Shown one piece after another: positions 8,201-16,816 of a stretch of 64,000 nucleotides of DNA; position 1 is the first letter of the stretch, and each line of letters opens with the position of its first letter. The translations under genes and the position numbers were made by a program. Source of the DNA: Pedobacter rhizosphaerae (lineage in GTDB: Bacteria; Bacteroidota; Bacteroidia; Sphingobacteriales; Sphingobacteriaceae); NCBI RefSeq assembly GCF_900111155.1, contig NZ_FOGG01000025.1, positions 1-64,000 of the forward strand, given 5' to 3'. The notes beneath the pieces were generated by a model, which did not search any database, had not been told where the DNA came from, and saw only the letters and a program-made list of their open reading frames with translations.

Positions 8201-11200
8201 TCTGCCGGAAGTACACCGGTTAAGGTTCGGGTTAAGATGGTTGCGGTATTGTTTCCATCGTAAACTTTGTTTGCCGCAGTAAAGTTAGCAGTTAAAGCTA
8301 AGCCTGTAATATTGGCCGTAGTAGTGGCTACACCTGTTAAGTTATAGTTTTCTACTTTAGCTCCAGTAATGATCATACCAGTTGAGGTAACGATTTTACC
8401 TGTACCAACAGTTGCAGAGACAAAAGTAGCGGTGCCACCAGTTAAAGTTACATCAGCCACATCGCCTGCTACTACACCAATTAAGCTTCTGGTTAAGATG
8501 CTGGCCGTGGTGTTCCCATCGTACGCTTTATTAGCTACAGTGAAGGTTCCGGTGATATCTTTTGCTGTAATATTAGCTGCAGTGTTATTTACCGCAAATA
8601 GCGTATAGTTACCAGCCTTAGCACCAGTTAATACCATTCCGGTTGAGCTAACCTCTTTACCATTTCCAGTATTGATGCCTCCAAACACTGCTGTTCCACC
8701 ACTTAAGGTTACATCAGCTACATCGGCTGGTAATACACCTGTTAATGTTCTGGTTAAAATTGTTGCCGCATTGGTACCATCGTACACTTTATTATCGACA
8801 GTAAAGCTACCTGTTAAAGCCAACCCGGTAATATTAGCCGTAGCTGTAGCAATAGACGATAAAGTATAGTTACCTGCTTTGGCACCTCCTAAAGTCATGC
8901 CTGTAGCCGTTACTGTTTTGCCTGTAGCTGCATCGGCAGTAGCAAAGCTTGCTGTTCCGCCATTCAAGGTTACATCGGCTGCATCAGCAGGTAAAACACC
9001 TGATAATGTTCTGGTTAATATGGTAGCGGTAGTATTACCATCGTAAACTTTGTTACCCGCAGTAAAGTTACCCGTTAGGGCTAAGCCAGTAATGTTGGCT
9101 GTAGTACCGGCCACACTTGTTAAGTTATAATTATCTGCTTTTAAACCGGTTAGGCCTAGTCCTGTTGCGGTTACCATTTTACCAGTACCAACAGTTGCTG
9201 TGGCAAAAGTAGCTGTACCACCAGTTGAACTTACATCAGCAACGTCACCAGCTAATACACCGGTTAAACCTCTGGTTAAGATGCTTGCGGTAGTGTTACC
9301 ATCATAAGTTTTATTGGCTGCTGTGAAGGTTCCGGTGATATCTTTTGGCGTAATGTTGGCTGTTGCGTTATTTACCGCAAATAAGGTATAGTTTCCTGCC
9401 TTTGCACCCGTTAATATCATTCCCGTTGAAGTAACCTCTTTACCATTTCCGGTATTGACACCTCCGAATACCGCTGTTCCGCCGCTTAAGGTTACATCAG
9501 CTACATCAGCAGGTAATACACCTGTTAATGTTCTGGTTAAGATGGTTGCCGTATTGGTACCATCGTACGCTTTATTATCGGCTGTAAAGCTACCTGTTAA
9601 GGCCAGTCCGGTAATGTTAGCCGTGGTTGTAGCAACAGAAGATAAGGTATAGTTGCTCGCTTTGGCTCCGCCTAAGGTCATGCCCGCAGCAGTTACTGTT
9701 TTGCCTGTAGCTGCATCGGCAGTAGCAAAACTTGCTGTTCCACCATTCAGGGTCACATCGGCTACATCTGCAGGTAAAACACCTGTTAATGTTCTGGTTA
9801 ATACCGTAGCTGTGGTATTACCATCGTAAACTTTATTATCGGCAGTAAAGTTACCTGTTAAGGCTAAGCCAGTAATGTTGGCTGTTGCAGTACCTACGCC
9901 TGTTAAGTTGTAGTTGGCTGCTTTTGTTCCCGTTAGGGCTAATCCTGTTCCGGTAACGGTTTTACCTGTACCTACCAATGCATCTGCAAAAGTAGCGGTT
10001 CCACCTGTTAAGGTTACATCTGCTTCTTCTCCTGTAACCACTCCTGTTAAAGTTCTGGTTAAAATATTGGCTGTATTATTACCATCATATACTTTATTAC
10101 TTGCGGTAATGTTACCAGCAAGATCTTTAGCCGTAATGTTGGCTGTTGTGGTATTTACTGATGTTAAAGTATAGTTGGCTGCTTTAGTACCCGCTAAGGT
10201 CATACCTGCCGAGGTTACTGTTTTGCCAGTGGCTACGTTCGCATTATCGAAGGTTGCTGTTCCACCGGTTAAGGTAACGGTGAGTTCATCTCCGGTTACT
10301 ACACCAGTAAGTGTTCTGGTTAATATGCTTGCGGAATTGTTTCCATTATAAATTTTATTATCGGCAGTGAAGTTACCGGTAATATCTTTTGCATTTACAG
10401 TTAAGGTTTGGGTTACATCTGTTGCTGCATTATATCCTGTACTTGCCGCTTGTTTTGCGGTAATTACTGCTGATCCGGCAGAAACAATATGAATTTTACC
10501 TGCTACTATTGTAGCTACTGCTAAATTATTACTGGTATAAGTAATCCCATTAGTTGCTGATGTTGCACTGGTAGCTCCAGGATCAAAATCGGCGGTACCA
10601 TAAGTTGTTGATGCAGTACTTGCAAATGTAATCGTTTGACTTGCATTTGGTCTGTTAACAGTTATGGTATAAGTTTTAGTAGTAGTACCGTTTTGTGCTA
10701 CAACTTTAACATCAAATGTATTATTGCCAAAGTTTAAAGCTAAATCTGCAGTTTCTACCCCACTTGTTAATGGAACAAAACCTGCTCCGTTTGCATTAAT
10801 TTGAAGCGTAGATCCTGCTGCAAGTGCTGTAGCCGTTAACTTCACTGTACTTGTAGCTGTTAAAACACTGGCAGTATAAGTTGTTGCTCCTGCTGCAAAT
10901 ACCGGCGTTAATCCTGCGGTAGTACTCAATGCTGATAAATCGGCATTAGCATAATGAGGATCATACACGCCAAAATCTATATCTGTTCTATCTTGACCAG
11001 ATGCTAATGCGAAGGTTGCTCCTACCGTTCCAACACCATCAAAATCATAAGTTGTGGTATAACGTGCCGGATAACCAGATATTGTTATTTTATACGCACT
11101 TGAAGGATTCAGGCTACCGAAGCTGTAGTTTCCTGTAGCATTTGTTGTTGTACTTAAGTTGATTGCATTTCCAAAAATATCATTTCCTGTTAAGGTAACT

Positions 11201-14200
11201 GTAACACCAGATACACCAGGCTCGCCAGCATCTTTTGATCCATCCTGATCATAATCTAACCAAACTAAATCGCCAACAGATGCTGCTACTTGTTTGTTTA
11301 CGGTAAGGGTATATGTTTTACTTACCGTAGGTTCTTCTGCTGTAACCTTAACATTGATAAGCGTTGCCGCTCCATCATTAAGTGTGTAAGCTGCAGAAGC
11401 TACACCATCTGTTAGGACTGTAAATGTGCCTGCTCCCAAGCTTGAAGTTAATGTAGCGTGGCTTTCTGCCCTTGTAGCAGTAACTGTTGCCGTTGTAGTG
11501 GTGAAAGGAACATTAATACTGTAGCTGTTGGTTCCTGCTGCAAAAGCTGGTGTAAATGTTCCTGCGCTGGTGGTTAATGAGGCTAAATCGGCATTTCTAG
11601 ATTTTGCACCTGAAACCGTAATAGGGTTTGTTGCATCTGCAATGGCCAGAGCTGCATCTGCGCCTGCATTCCAATCTTCGGCTGCTGCCAGATTATATAC
11701 TGTTGCATCTAGTGCACTTAAACCATCTTTGCTCATTAACACGGCCAAAGCATTTCTATCTGTTGCACTAACGGTGATACTAAATGAAGTTCCATTGGTG
11801 ATCTCCACATTAGGCGAATTAGTAAGTATGTAAGTTGCTGCTCCTTGCCCTTTAAAAGTTAATTTATTGGCTACGATATCATTTGACGCTCCGCTTGCTT
11901 TTAAGAAACCTGTTCCGGTAACATCAAGTACCCCTGTAGTGGCATTGTAAGTTGCAGCTGTAATGGTAGGAACGGCAACGTTAGAAACTGTAATTCCGTT
12001 TCCAGTTAAGTCTTCTACAGTAACTGCCGCATCAGCTCCCGCTGCCCAATCTTCGGCTGCTGCCAGGTTATAAGTGGTTCCTCCTGTTGATGATGACCCG
12101 TTTTTATTAAAGATTTGGTCAATTGCGGCCTTGTCTGCTACACTTAAGTTTAACGTAAAGGCCGTTGCAGACGCAACTTCTACATTGGTAAGATTCGTTA
12201 ATGTATATGTTGTACCTCCTTCACCTGTTACAGTAAATTTATTAGTCACAATATCATTGCTTGGGCCAAAAAGAGAAAGGAAGTTTGTTCCGGTTACCAC
12301 AAAAGCTCCTGTTGAAACATTGTATGTTGCTGATGTAATGGCTGGGATTGCAACATTACTCACCGTTATTCCATTTCCGGTTAAATCTGCAACAGCAACT
12401 GCTGCATCAGCACCAGCTGCCCAATCGTCTGCGGCTGCAAGGTTATAGGTGGTTCCACCTGTAGATGACGTTCCGCTTTTATTAGCAATAAGGTTAACTG
12501 CTGCCCTATCTGCTGCACTTAAAGTTAAGCTAAACAAAGTACCTGAAGTTATTTCCACATTCGAGGTGTTGCTTAAGGTATAGGTTGAACCTCCATCGCC
12601 CGTTAAAGTAAATTTATTGGCTACAATATCATTGGTTGCGCCATTTAACTTTAAAAATCCTGTTCCGGTTACGGCAAGTACGCCAGTGTTGGCATTATAA
12701 GTAGCTGAAGTAATTGCAGGAATGGCAATATTACTAGCTGTGATACCATTTCCAGCTGCATCGGCTATATTTAGCGCTCCATCCGCTCCTGCATTCCAAT
12801 CATCAGCCGCTGCCAGGTTATAAGTTGTTCCACCAGTAGATGATGTTCCGTTTTTATTAACGATTTGGTCAACTGCGGCCTTATCTGCCGGGCTTAATGT
12901 TAAACTAAAAGCCGTTGCTGAGCTAATCTCTACGTTGGCCGTATTCGTTAAAGTATAAGTAGATCCACCTTCTCCGGTAACGGTAAACTTATTGGCAACA
13001 ATATCGTTAGTTGCTCCGGTTAAAGAAAGGAAGTTTGTTCCGGTTACGGCAACAATACCTGTCGAAGCATCATAAGTTGCCGATGTTATGGCTGGAACGG
13101 CAACATTACTTGCCGTAATTCCGTTCCCAGTTAAATCTGCTACATTCACCGCCGCATTTGCTCCCGCTGCCCAATCTTCGGCTGCTGCCAGGTTATAGGT
13201 GGTTCCTCCTGTAGAAGAAGTACCATTCTTATTAACCAGCTGGTTAACGGCTGTTCTATCTGTGGCGCTTAATGTTAAAGTAAAGCTGGTTGTCGAAGCT
13301 ACCTCTACATTAGCGGTATTGGTTAATGCATAAGTTCCCTCGCCGGTTAAGGTAAACTTATTAGCCACAATATCATTGGTAGCACCGCTACTTGATACGA
13401 ATCCTGTTCCGGTTACTACTAATACACCTGTTGAAGCATTGTAAGTAGCGTTGGTAATGGTTGGCACGGCAACGTTAGAAACGGTAATCGCATTACTTGC
13501 GTCTGCAATGACGGAGGCCGGATTTTCTCCTGCTGCCCAATCTTCGGCTGCTGCCAGATTATAAGTTGTGCCCCCAGTAGAGCTGTTTCCGTTTTTGTTT
13601 AACATTAACTCAACCGCATTTCTATCTGCTGCATTTAAATTAATGGTGAACAGTGTTGACGAAGTGATTTCTACGTTAGCAGAAGTAAGCAAATAGCTTG
13701 CTCCTCCCTCGCCTGTAATGGTAAACTTAGTGGTTACAATATCATTGGTGGCTCCGGCTAATGCAGGAAATGATGTTCCTGTTACAGCCAGTGCACCTGT
13801 TGAGGCATCATAAGTAGCCGAAGTAATGGCTGGTGGTATTGGGGTGGCGGTAACAATGCCAGTTTTTGCGCTTTCATTAAAATAAATATCTTCAGCCGAA
13901 ATGCTATAGAAATATGGTGTTCCATTAACAAGGCCTGTATGGGTATAAGAAGTAGTTCCTGCTGGTATAGCAGCCAATAAAGTACTTGGAGGGGAAGTGG
14001 TACCCCCATAAACTTTATAACCCAATAAATCTGGAGTTGTATTGGCAGTCCAGTTTAAGGTATTTTGCGAGCTACCTGCATTAGCAACCAATCCTGTAGG
14101 TGTAGTTGGAGCTGTTCCGTCTGTTGGGGTTAATTTGATTAGCTCTCCTCCCGAACCATTATCTCCATCAGCGATATATCCTGTAGTACCGATAAAAGCT

Positions 14201-15057
14201 ACTCCATAAGGATAAAATGGATGGGAGGCAGTTAATGGCGTATAAAAAACCGTGGGCGTTCCGGTAGCGCCGGTATATTTATATAGTTTGTAACCGGTAC
14301 CAGCATTTTCACTAGCATATAGGTTACCAAAGTCATCAACTGCAATACTGGTGGTATAGGTGCCTGTTGCTACCTGACTAGCTGTATAACCTGGTGCAGT
14401 AAGTTTAGTAATCCCACCGGTTTGAGCAGATCCACCGTCTACATTAAAACTTTTGGAAACAAAAACATCTCCATTTGTAGCCACTGCTAATCCAGTAGCG
14501 TAGCTAAGCCCTGAACCAGAAACAATTCCATGATAAATCATGGTTTTACTGTTTGAGTTTGCGGTTGATGGATCTGTATATTTAACCACGGCAAAATCTG
14601 AGTTGGTGTTGTTATATTCTATAGCGTACAAATTATTTGTAGCATCCATAGCCAACGCTGTAAAAAACCTCCCGGTTTGTACCGTAGTGGCTGAATAGGC
14701 CGATGCTGCATTTAACCTGATAATGGCTCCACCACTCGAAGTAAAATCGGTGCTGATGTAAACATCGCCATTTGAAGCAACAGCTAATCCCCATGGGTAT
14801 TCCCCTGGTTGTGAGGTTAAGTTACTGTAAATGGTTGTAGGTGTTCCGGCTCCATTGGCATATTTTACCACATGGTAAACCCCTGGCGATGAGGCTTTGG
14901 TTACATAAACATTCCCACTGGCATCTTTAGCCAGGGCGGTATATAAACCTTGTACATGTAACTGACTTTTAGTGTATTGTGCATATGCGGGAGCTAATGC
15001 CAGAAAAAGAACAATCACAGAAAACGTAAATGCTACTTTAGTAAAAAATCTCTTCAT
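5227..15057 (-). CDS. Giant repeat adhesin with T9SS C-terminal sorting domain
   Basis: The start at 15057 gives 3276 residues and a clear signal peptide (MKRFFTKVAF to PAYAQ); an upstream Met at 15096 would overlap the previous gene. Approximate domain order: beta-propeller/NHL-like repeats (30-310), fibronectin type III (312-402), six about 124-residue Ig-like units (405-1145), cadherin-like sandwich (1149-1255), SdrD-B-like (1259-1364), second cadherin-like (1366-1469), bacterial Ig (1470-1558), fifteen YDG units of about 87 residues (1559-2859), two MBG units, further Ig/PKD-like repeats, and a C-terminal gliding-motility-associated (CHU_C, type B) signal with LTPNGDGKNDTW. It is presumably secreted by T9SS and held at the cell surface. 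It follows the binding-type protein and precedes PorP/SprF. Confidence 0.93.
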   Translation of the reverse strand: MKRFFTKVAFTFSVIVLFLALAPAYAQYTKSQLHVQGLYTALAKDASGNVYVTKASSPGVYHVVKYANGAGTPTTIYSNLTSQPGEYPWGLAVASNGDVYISTDFTSSGGAIIRLNAASAYSATTVQTGRFFTALAMDATNNLYAIEYNNTNSDFAVVKYTDPSTANSNSKTMIYHGIVSGSGLSYATGLAVATNGDVFVSKSFNVDGGSAQTGGITKLTAPGYTASQVATGTYTTSIAVDDFGNLYASENAGTGYKLYKYTGATGTPTVFYTPLTASHPFYPYGVAFIGTTGYIADGDNGSGGELIKLTPTDGTAPTTPTGLVANAGSSQNTLNWTANTTPDLLGYKVYGGTTSPPSTLLAAIPAGTTSYTHTGLVNGTPYFYSISAEDIYFNESAKTGIVTATPIPPAITSATYDASTGALAVTGTSFPALAGATNDIVTTKFTITGEGGASYLLTSANVEITSSTLFTINLNAADRNAVELMLNKNGNSSTGGTTYNLAAAEDWAAGENPASVIADASNAITVSNVAVPTITNATYNASTGVLVVTGTGFVSSSGATNDIVANKFTLTGEGTYALTNTANVEVASTTSFTLTLSATDRTAVNQLVNKNGTSSTGGTTYNLAAAEDWAAGANAAVNVADLTGNGITASNVAVPAITSATYDASTGIVAVTGTNFLSLTGATNDIVANKFTVTGEGGSTYTLTNTANVEISSATAFSLTLSPADKAAVDQIVNKNGTSSTGGTTYNLAAADDWNAGADGALNIADAAGNGITASNIAIPAITSATYNANTGVLAVTGTGFLKLNGATNDIVANKFTLTGDGGSTYTLSNTSNVEITSGTLFSLTLSAADRAAVNLIANKSGTSSTGGTTYNLAAADDWAAGADAAVAVADLTGNGITVSNVAIPAITSATYNVSTGAFVVTGTNFLSLFGPSNDIVTNKFTVTGEGGTTYTLTNLTNVEVASATAFTLNLSVADKAAIDQIFNKNGSSSTGGTTYNLAAAEDWAAGADAAVTVEDLTGNGITVSNVAVPTITAATYNATTGVLDVTGTGFLKASGASNDIVANKLTFKGQGAATYILTNSPNVEITNGTSFSITVSATDRNALAVLMSKDGLSALDATVYNLAAAEDWNAGADAALAIADATNPITVSGAKSRNADLASLTTSAGTFTPAFAAGTNSYSINVPFTTTTATVTATRAESHATLTSSLGAGTFTVLTDGVASAAYTLNDGAATLINVKVTAEEPTVSKTYTLTVNKQVAASVGDLVWLDYDQDGSKDAGEPGVSGVTVTLTGNDIFGNAINLSTTTNATGNYSFGSLNPSSAYKITISGYPARYTTTYDFDGVGTVGATFALASGQDRTDIDFGVYDPHYANADLSALSTTAGLTPVFAAGATTYTASVLTATSTVKLTATALAAGSTLQINANGAGFVPLTSGVETADLALNFGNNTFDVKVVAQNGTTTKTYTITVNRPNASQTITFASTASTTYGTADFDPGATSATSATNGITYTSNNLAVATIVAGKIHIVSAGSAVITAKQAASTGYNAATDVTQTLTVNAKDITGNFTADNKIYNGNNSASILTRTLTGVVTGDELTVTLTGGTATFDNANVATGKTVTSAGMTLAGTKAANYTLTSVNTTTANITAKDLAGNITASNKVYDGNNTANILTRTLTGVVTGEEADVTLTGGTATFADALVGTGKTVTGTGLALTGTKAANYNLTGVGTATANITGLALTGNFTADNKVYDGNTTATVLTRTLTGVLPADVADVTLNGGTASFATADAATGKTVTAAGMTLGGAKASNYTLSSVATTTANITGLALTGSFTADNKAYDGTNTATILTRTLTGVLPADVADVTLSGGTAVFGGVNTGNGKEVTSTGMILTGAKAGNYTLFAVNNATANITPKDITGTFTAANKTYDGNTTASILTRGLTGVLAGDVADVSSTGGTATFATATVGTGKMVTATGLGLTGLKADNYNLTSVAGTTANITGLALTGNFTAGNKVYDGNTTATILTRTLSGVLPADAADVTLNGGTASFATADAATGKTVTATGMTLGGAKAGNYTLSSIATATANITGLALTGSFTVDNKVYDGTNAATILTRTLTGVLPADVADVTLSGGTAVFGGINTGNGKEVSSTGMVLTGAKAGNYTLFAVNNTAANITAKDITGTFTVANKAYDGNTTASILTRSLIGVVAGDVADVTLTGGTATFVSATVGTGKIVTSTGMIITGAKVENYNLTGVATTTANITGLALTANFTAANKVYDGNNTATILTRTLTGVLPADVADVTINGGTATFADADRGTGKTVTATGLTLAGARAANYSLSVVNTTTADISAKDITAGFTADNKVYDGNATAAILIRTLTGVLVPDLADVTVNGGTATFNNENVGTAKAVNASGLVLAGAKAANYNISTVNATTANITAKNINGNFTADNKVYDGNTTATVLTRTLTGVLTADAAAVNLTGGTAAFATATVGTGKTVTAAGMSITGARASNYSLTGVANTTANITGLSITGNITASNKVYDGNNTATISGRTLTGVLTADVADVTLTGGTATFADANKGTNKTVTPTGLVLSGAKAANYTLASVANSTADITAKDISGAFTADNKAYDGNTTASILTRTLTGVLTADVADVTLTGGTATFADANIGTGKTVTSAGMTLTGSKSANYNLTGVTTTTANIGVRNITGVFTASNKVYDGNTTATVLTRSLTGVLTADVADVNLTGGTASFADANVATGKTVTAAGMTITGAKAANYSLTSVATATASITAKTVNGSITASNKVYDGNTTAAISGRSLTGVLTADVADVTLTGGTATFADKNVGTAKVVTGAGLALSGAKAANYTLASLATTTANITVKPITVTADAKTKVYGEADPALTYTLSTGALATGDNVTGALSRATGEGVGTYAIAQNTLTAGTNYSITYVPANLQINRKALVITADNKNRNFGEANPALTASYSGFVGTETAAVLTSPVVLSTTATITSTAGNYPITASGAAAANYSITYVAGTLTVNPTTQTITFAALPSKLDTDGTFTLTATASSGLPVTYTSSNPAVARIINGNQVEILRAGVINITASQAGNADYQAATPVVQSFTVIENPPPVINISSNKGNSISKGEIATLTATGAVTYQWSNANGIISGQNTATLTVRPSQNTTYTVTGFNQYGRSSTKTFTLEVRADFQVLNIMNVLTPNGDGKNDTWKVENIDMYPNNTVKVFDRSGKSVFEMKGYDNSWGGTYRGSVLPEGTYFFIIDFGQGIGVRKGYITIVGQQ
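6480..10385 (-). repeat. Fifteen YDG-domain coding repeats of about 261 bp
   Basis: The fifteen units share the core NKVYDGNTTAT-LTRTLTGVL, then ADVTL-GGTA-F, GTGKTVT, G-ALTGAKAANY-L and TTTANITA. The first has YNG in place of YDG. Units 3-4-5 are nearly repeated as units 6-7-8 (783 bp apart, matching three units), pointing to block duplication. The DNA is similar enough to promote slippage or recombination and could be misassembled with short reads. Confidence 0.88.
11620..13840 (-). repeat. Six Ig-like coding repeats of about 124 residues
   Basis: Six consecutive units begin with ITSATYDASTG-like strands, continue through VTGTGF, ATNDIVANKFT-TGEGG, NVEI, a DRAAVN-NKNGTSSTGGTTYNLAAAEDW segment, and end in GNGITVSNVA. 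They form the N-terminal stalk of the adhesin. The third unit from the end and its neighbours are the most alike. The boundary with the downstream cadherin-like domain is at about 11610. Confidence 0.8.
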
Positions 15058-15068
15058 AAAAGCGTTAA

Positions 15069-16223
15069 TTAGACTGATAAATATGGATTTTGCCAACCGC
15101 TTTCAGTTTCACTGTAAACAGTTGATATATCGTATCCCAGGGCAGTACCCTGAGCAATAATAGTTGCGTTATTTTTTTTATTGGTAGTATTGATTTTCAC
15201 AATATCTATCAATGGAAAACTTTGTTGTTCCGGGTTGCCAAAGTAAAGTACTCCCTTTGGCCCTACAGTACCACTTTGATTAAAATGAGCTATTGCAGTA
15301 GCAGTATTCCCAATCGTAAGTTGTGCTTTCATTCGGCCAAGTATTAAGCCTGCTTCATAACCCAGCATGCCAAATAAGTTGGCTTGCTGTTTGCCAAAGT
15401 TTTCAAAACCCCTTACAAAAGCAGGGTTGGATCCTGTTTTATGTTCCTTACTCCAGGTAGAGGCACTGTAAAAGTTTAACCCCAGATGACCTATATCTTC
15501 CAGCATATCCGGGTAGGCCATATTCTCTACGGTTACCAAAGGAATAACATTATTGAATTTACTTGCGCTCCATTGTTTTAGAAACTCATTTCCAATTTGA
15601 CCTACAAAAATGGCATGTACATAATCTGGAGCATCTGCGTCTATGGCATTAAAAAAATCATTCAGATCTAAAAGATCTTTACTGGCATGGCTTTCTTTTA
15701 AAACTGTACTTTTAAGTTGATTAGACCCTGCTGAACCTACACCACTAAGAAAAGATGAGCTCAAGTTGAACCCACTTTCATATATGGGTGAGATCATGTG
15801 GCCTCTATGTCCAAATTCTTTAGTAGCCCATTGGCCCAGTACATATTCACTCTGCCAAAGCCCAATAGAAAGGTTAGAGATATGACTACCATATCCTCCC
15901 ACAGGAGGTACTGATTCTCCAAAATCGAAAAATAAGCCAAGCTTATTATGATTTTCCAATATAGGCCTTAGTTCCGGATACATTTTTGGATTAATCATCC
16001 CCATCAACACATCAACACCTTCAAAGAAAATCAGCTTTTGTGCGGCTTCTAAAATGGCTTTACTCCCACCCTGCCCAATATAGGTAGGTACAAAAGCAAA
16101 GTCTGTAGCGGTGTGTGACATTTTGGTTGCTGCACACAGAAATCCAGCCGTAATATGCTGTGCATAATACGGATAGACTCCTGAATAAGGCATTAAAAAA
16201 CCAATTTTAAGTGGTTTATTCAT
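15069..16223 (-). CDS. Periplasmic-binding-protein-like (type 1, Leu/Ile/Val receptor) protein without signal peptide
   Basis: A 384-residue protein that begins directly with the first strand of a type-1 periplasmic-binding fold: KIGFLMPYSGVYPYYAQHITAGF. It continues with the alternating two-lobe pattern seen in branched-chain amino-acid receptors (VDVLMGMINPKMYPELRPILENHNK, later DAPDYVHAIFVGQ and GFENFGKQQANLFGMLGYEAGLIL). No signal peptide, lipobox or ABC permease gene is present. It abuts the tail-collar gene (no gap) and ends 11 bp before the adhesin start, implying one transcript. A transport role is unlikely from context; ligand sensing or a scaffold for the adhesin locus is an inference. 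Confidence 0.8.
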   Translation of the reverse strand: MNKPLKIGFLMPYSGVYPYYAQHITAGFLCAATKMSHTATDFAFVPTYIGQGGSKAILEAAQKLIFFEGVDVLMGMINPKMYPELRPILENHNKLGLFFDFGESVPPVGGYGSHISNLSIGLWQSEYVLGQWATKEFGHRGHMISPIYESGFNLSSSFLSGVGSAGSNQLKSTVLKESHASKDLLDLNDFFNAIDADAPDYVHAIFVGQIGNEFLKQWSASKFNNVIPLVTVENMAYPDMLEDIGHLGLNFYSASTWSKEHKTGSNPAFVRGFENFGKQQANLFGMLGYEAGLILGRMKAQLTIGNTATAIAHFNQSGTVGPKGVLYFGNPEQQSFPLIDIVKINTTNKKNNATIIAQGTALGYDISTVYSETESGWQNPYLSV

Positions 16224-16766
16224 TTAGTTTCTTGATGGGAACATACCTTCTACACAAATTGTATAATTTATACCTAAATAAGGTTGCATATTATTAAATG
16301 GTTGACTGCCTCCTGAAAGGCCTATACTTTGTGGGTTTAATACTGAATCAACAGGACCTGCATTGTAAGTATTTAACGTGGTAGCATTAGGGCCTGATCC
16401 TGTTTTAGGACTCGCAGATAAAACATTAGCTGAAGGTACGCCAACAGTTCCTGCAAGTGAACTTGCCGTTAGTGTATGATTATGCATAGGCATGTTGGTA
16501 ATTAAAAGTGTGGTAGTTGGTGTTCCGCTCACTTCTCCCAAGCTGATATTGGGTAAACCCAAGCCCTGACCTGCCCCAATCGGCGCTCTACCGCGAAGAT
16601 CGGGAAGTGCAAAAGTTGTTTGACCGTTCCCGCCATAAGTCGTTCCTAATAAAGAAAATACGGCCGTATTTTGGGCAATAGACAAAATTTGTCCATTGCA
16701 GAACTGAAAGCCTCGTTGAGCAAAATTTCCGGCAAATAAAATAATTTGAGCTAAATAAAAATCCAT
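16224..16766 (-). CDS. Phage tail-collar domain protein (microcystin-dependent-protein type)
   Basis: A 180-residue protein with the tail-collar signature: an N-terminal strand FYLAQIILFAGNFAQRGFQFCNGQ, then GGNGQTTFALPDLRGRAPIG (about residues 45-65), and a receptor-tip-like C-terminus rich in Gly, Ser, Asn and Thr ending in ICVEGMFPSRN. Collar domains occur in phage fibre proteins and in non-phage proteins of the MdpB type found in many Bacteroidota. No other phage gene is nearby, so this is not a prophage remnant. It has no signal peptide. It lies between the metallophosphatase-like and binding-type genes and is immediately adjacent to the latter. Confidence 0.85.
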   Translation of the reverse strand: MDFYLAQIILFAGNFAQRGFQFCNGQILSIAQNTAVFSLLGTTYGGNGQTTFALPDLRGRAPIGAGQGLGLPNISLGEVSGTPTTTLLITNMPMHNHTLTASSLAGTVGVPSANVLSASPKTGSGPNATTLNTYNAGPVDSVLNPQSIGLSGGSQPFNNMQPYLGINYTICVEGMFPSRN

Positions 16767-16816
16767 GTTAATTCAGTTTTGGGTTTATAGTTATATATTT
16801 TGTTTAATTAAAATTC

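Noticed and set aside
7586..10174. Plus-strand open frames (60-86 aa) antisense to the adhesin repeats
   Set aside because: They are shadows of the repetitive adhesin sequence; all carry the same Val/Ala-rich composition and repeat at the unit spacing, so they do not represent genes.
16224..16766. Prophage remnant on account of the tail-collar domain
   Set aside because: No capsid, portal, terminase, tail or integrase gene lies around it; collar domains also occur in non-phage proteins of Bacteroidota.
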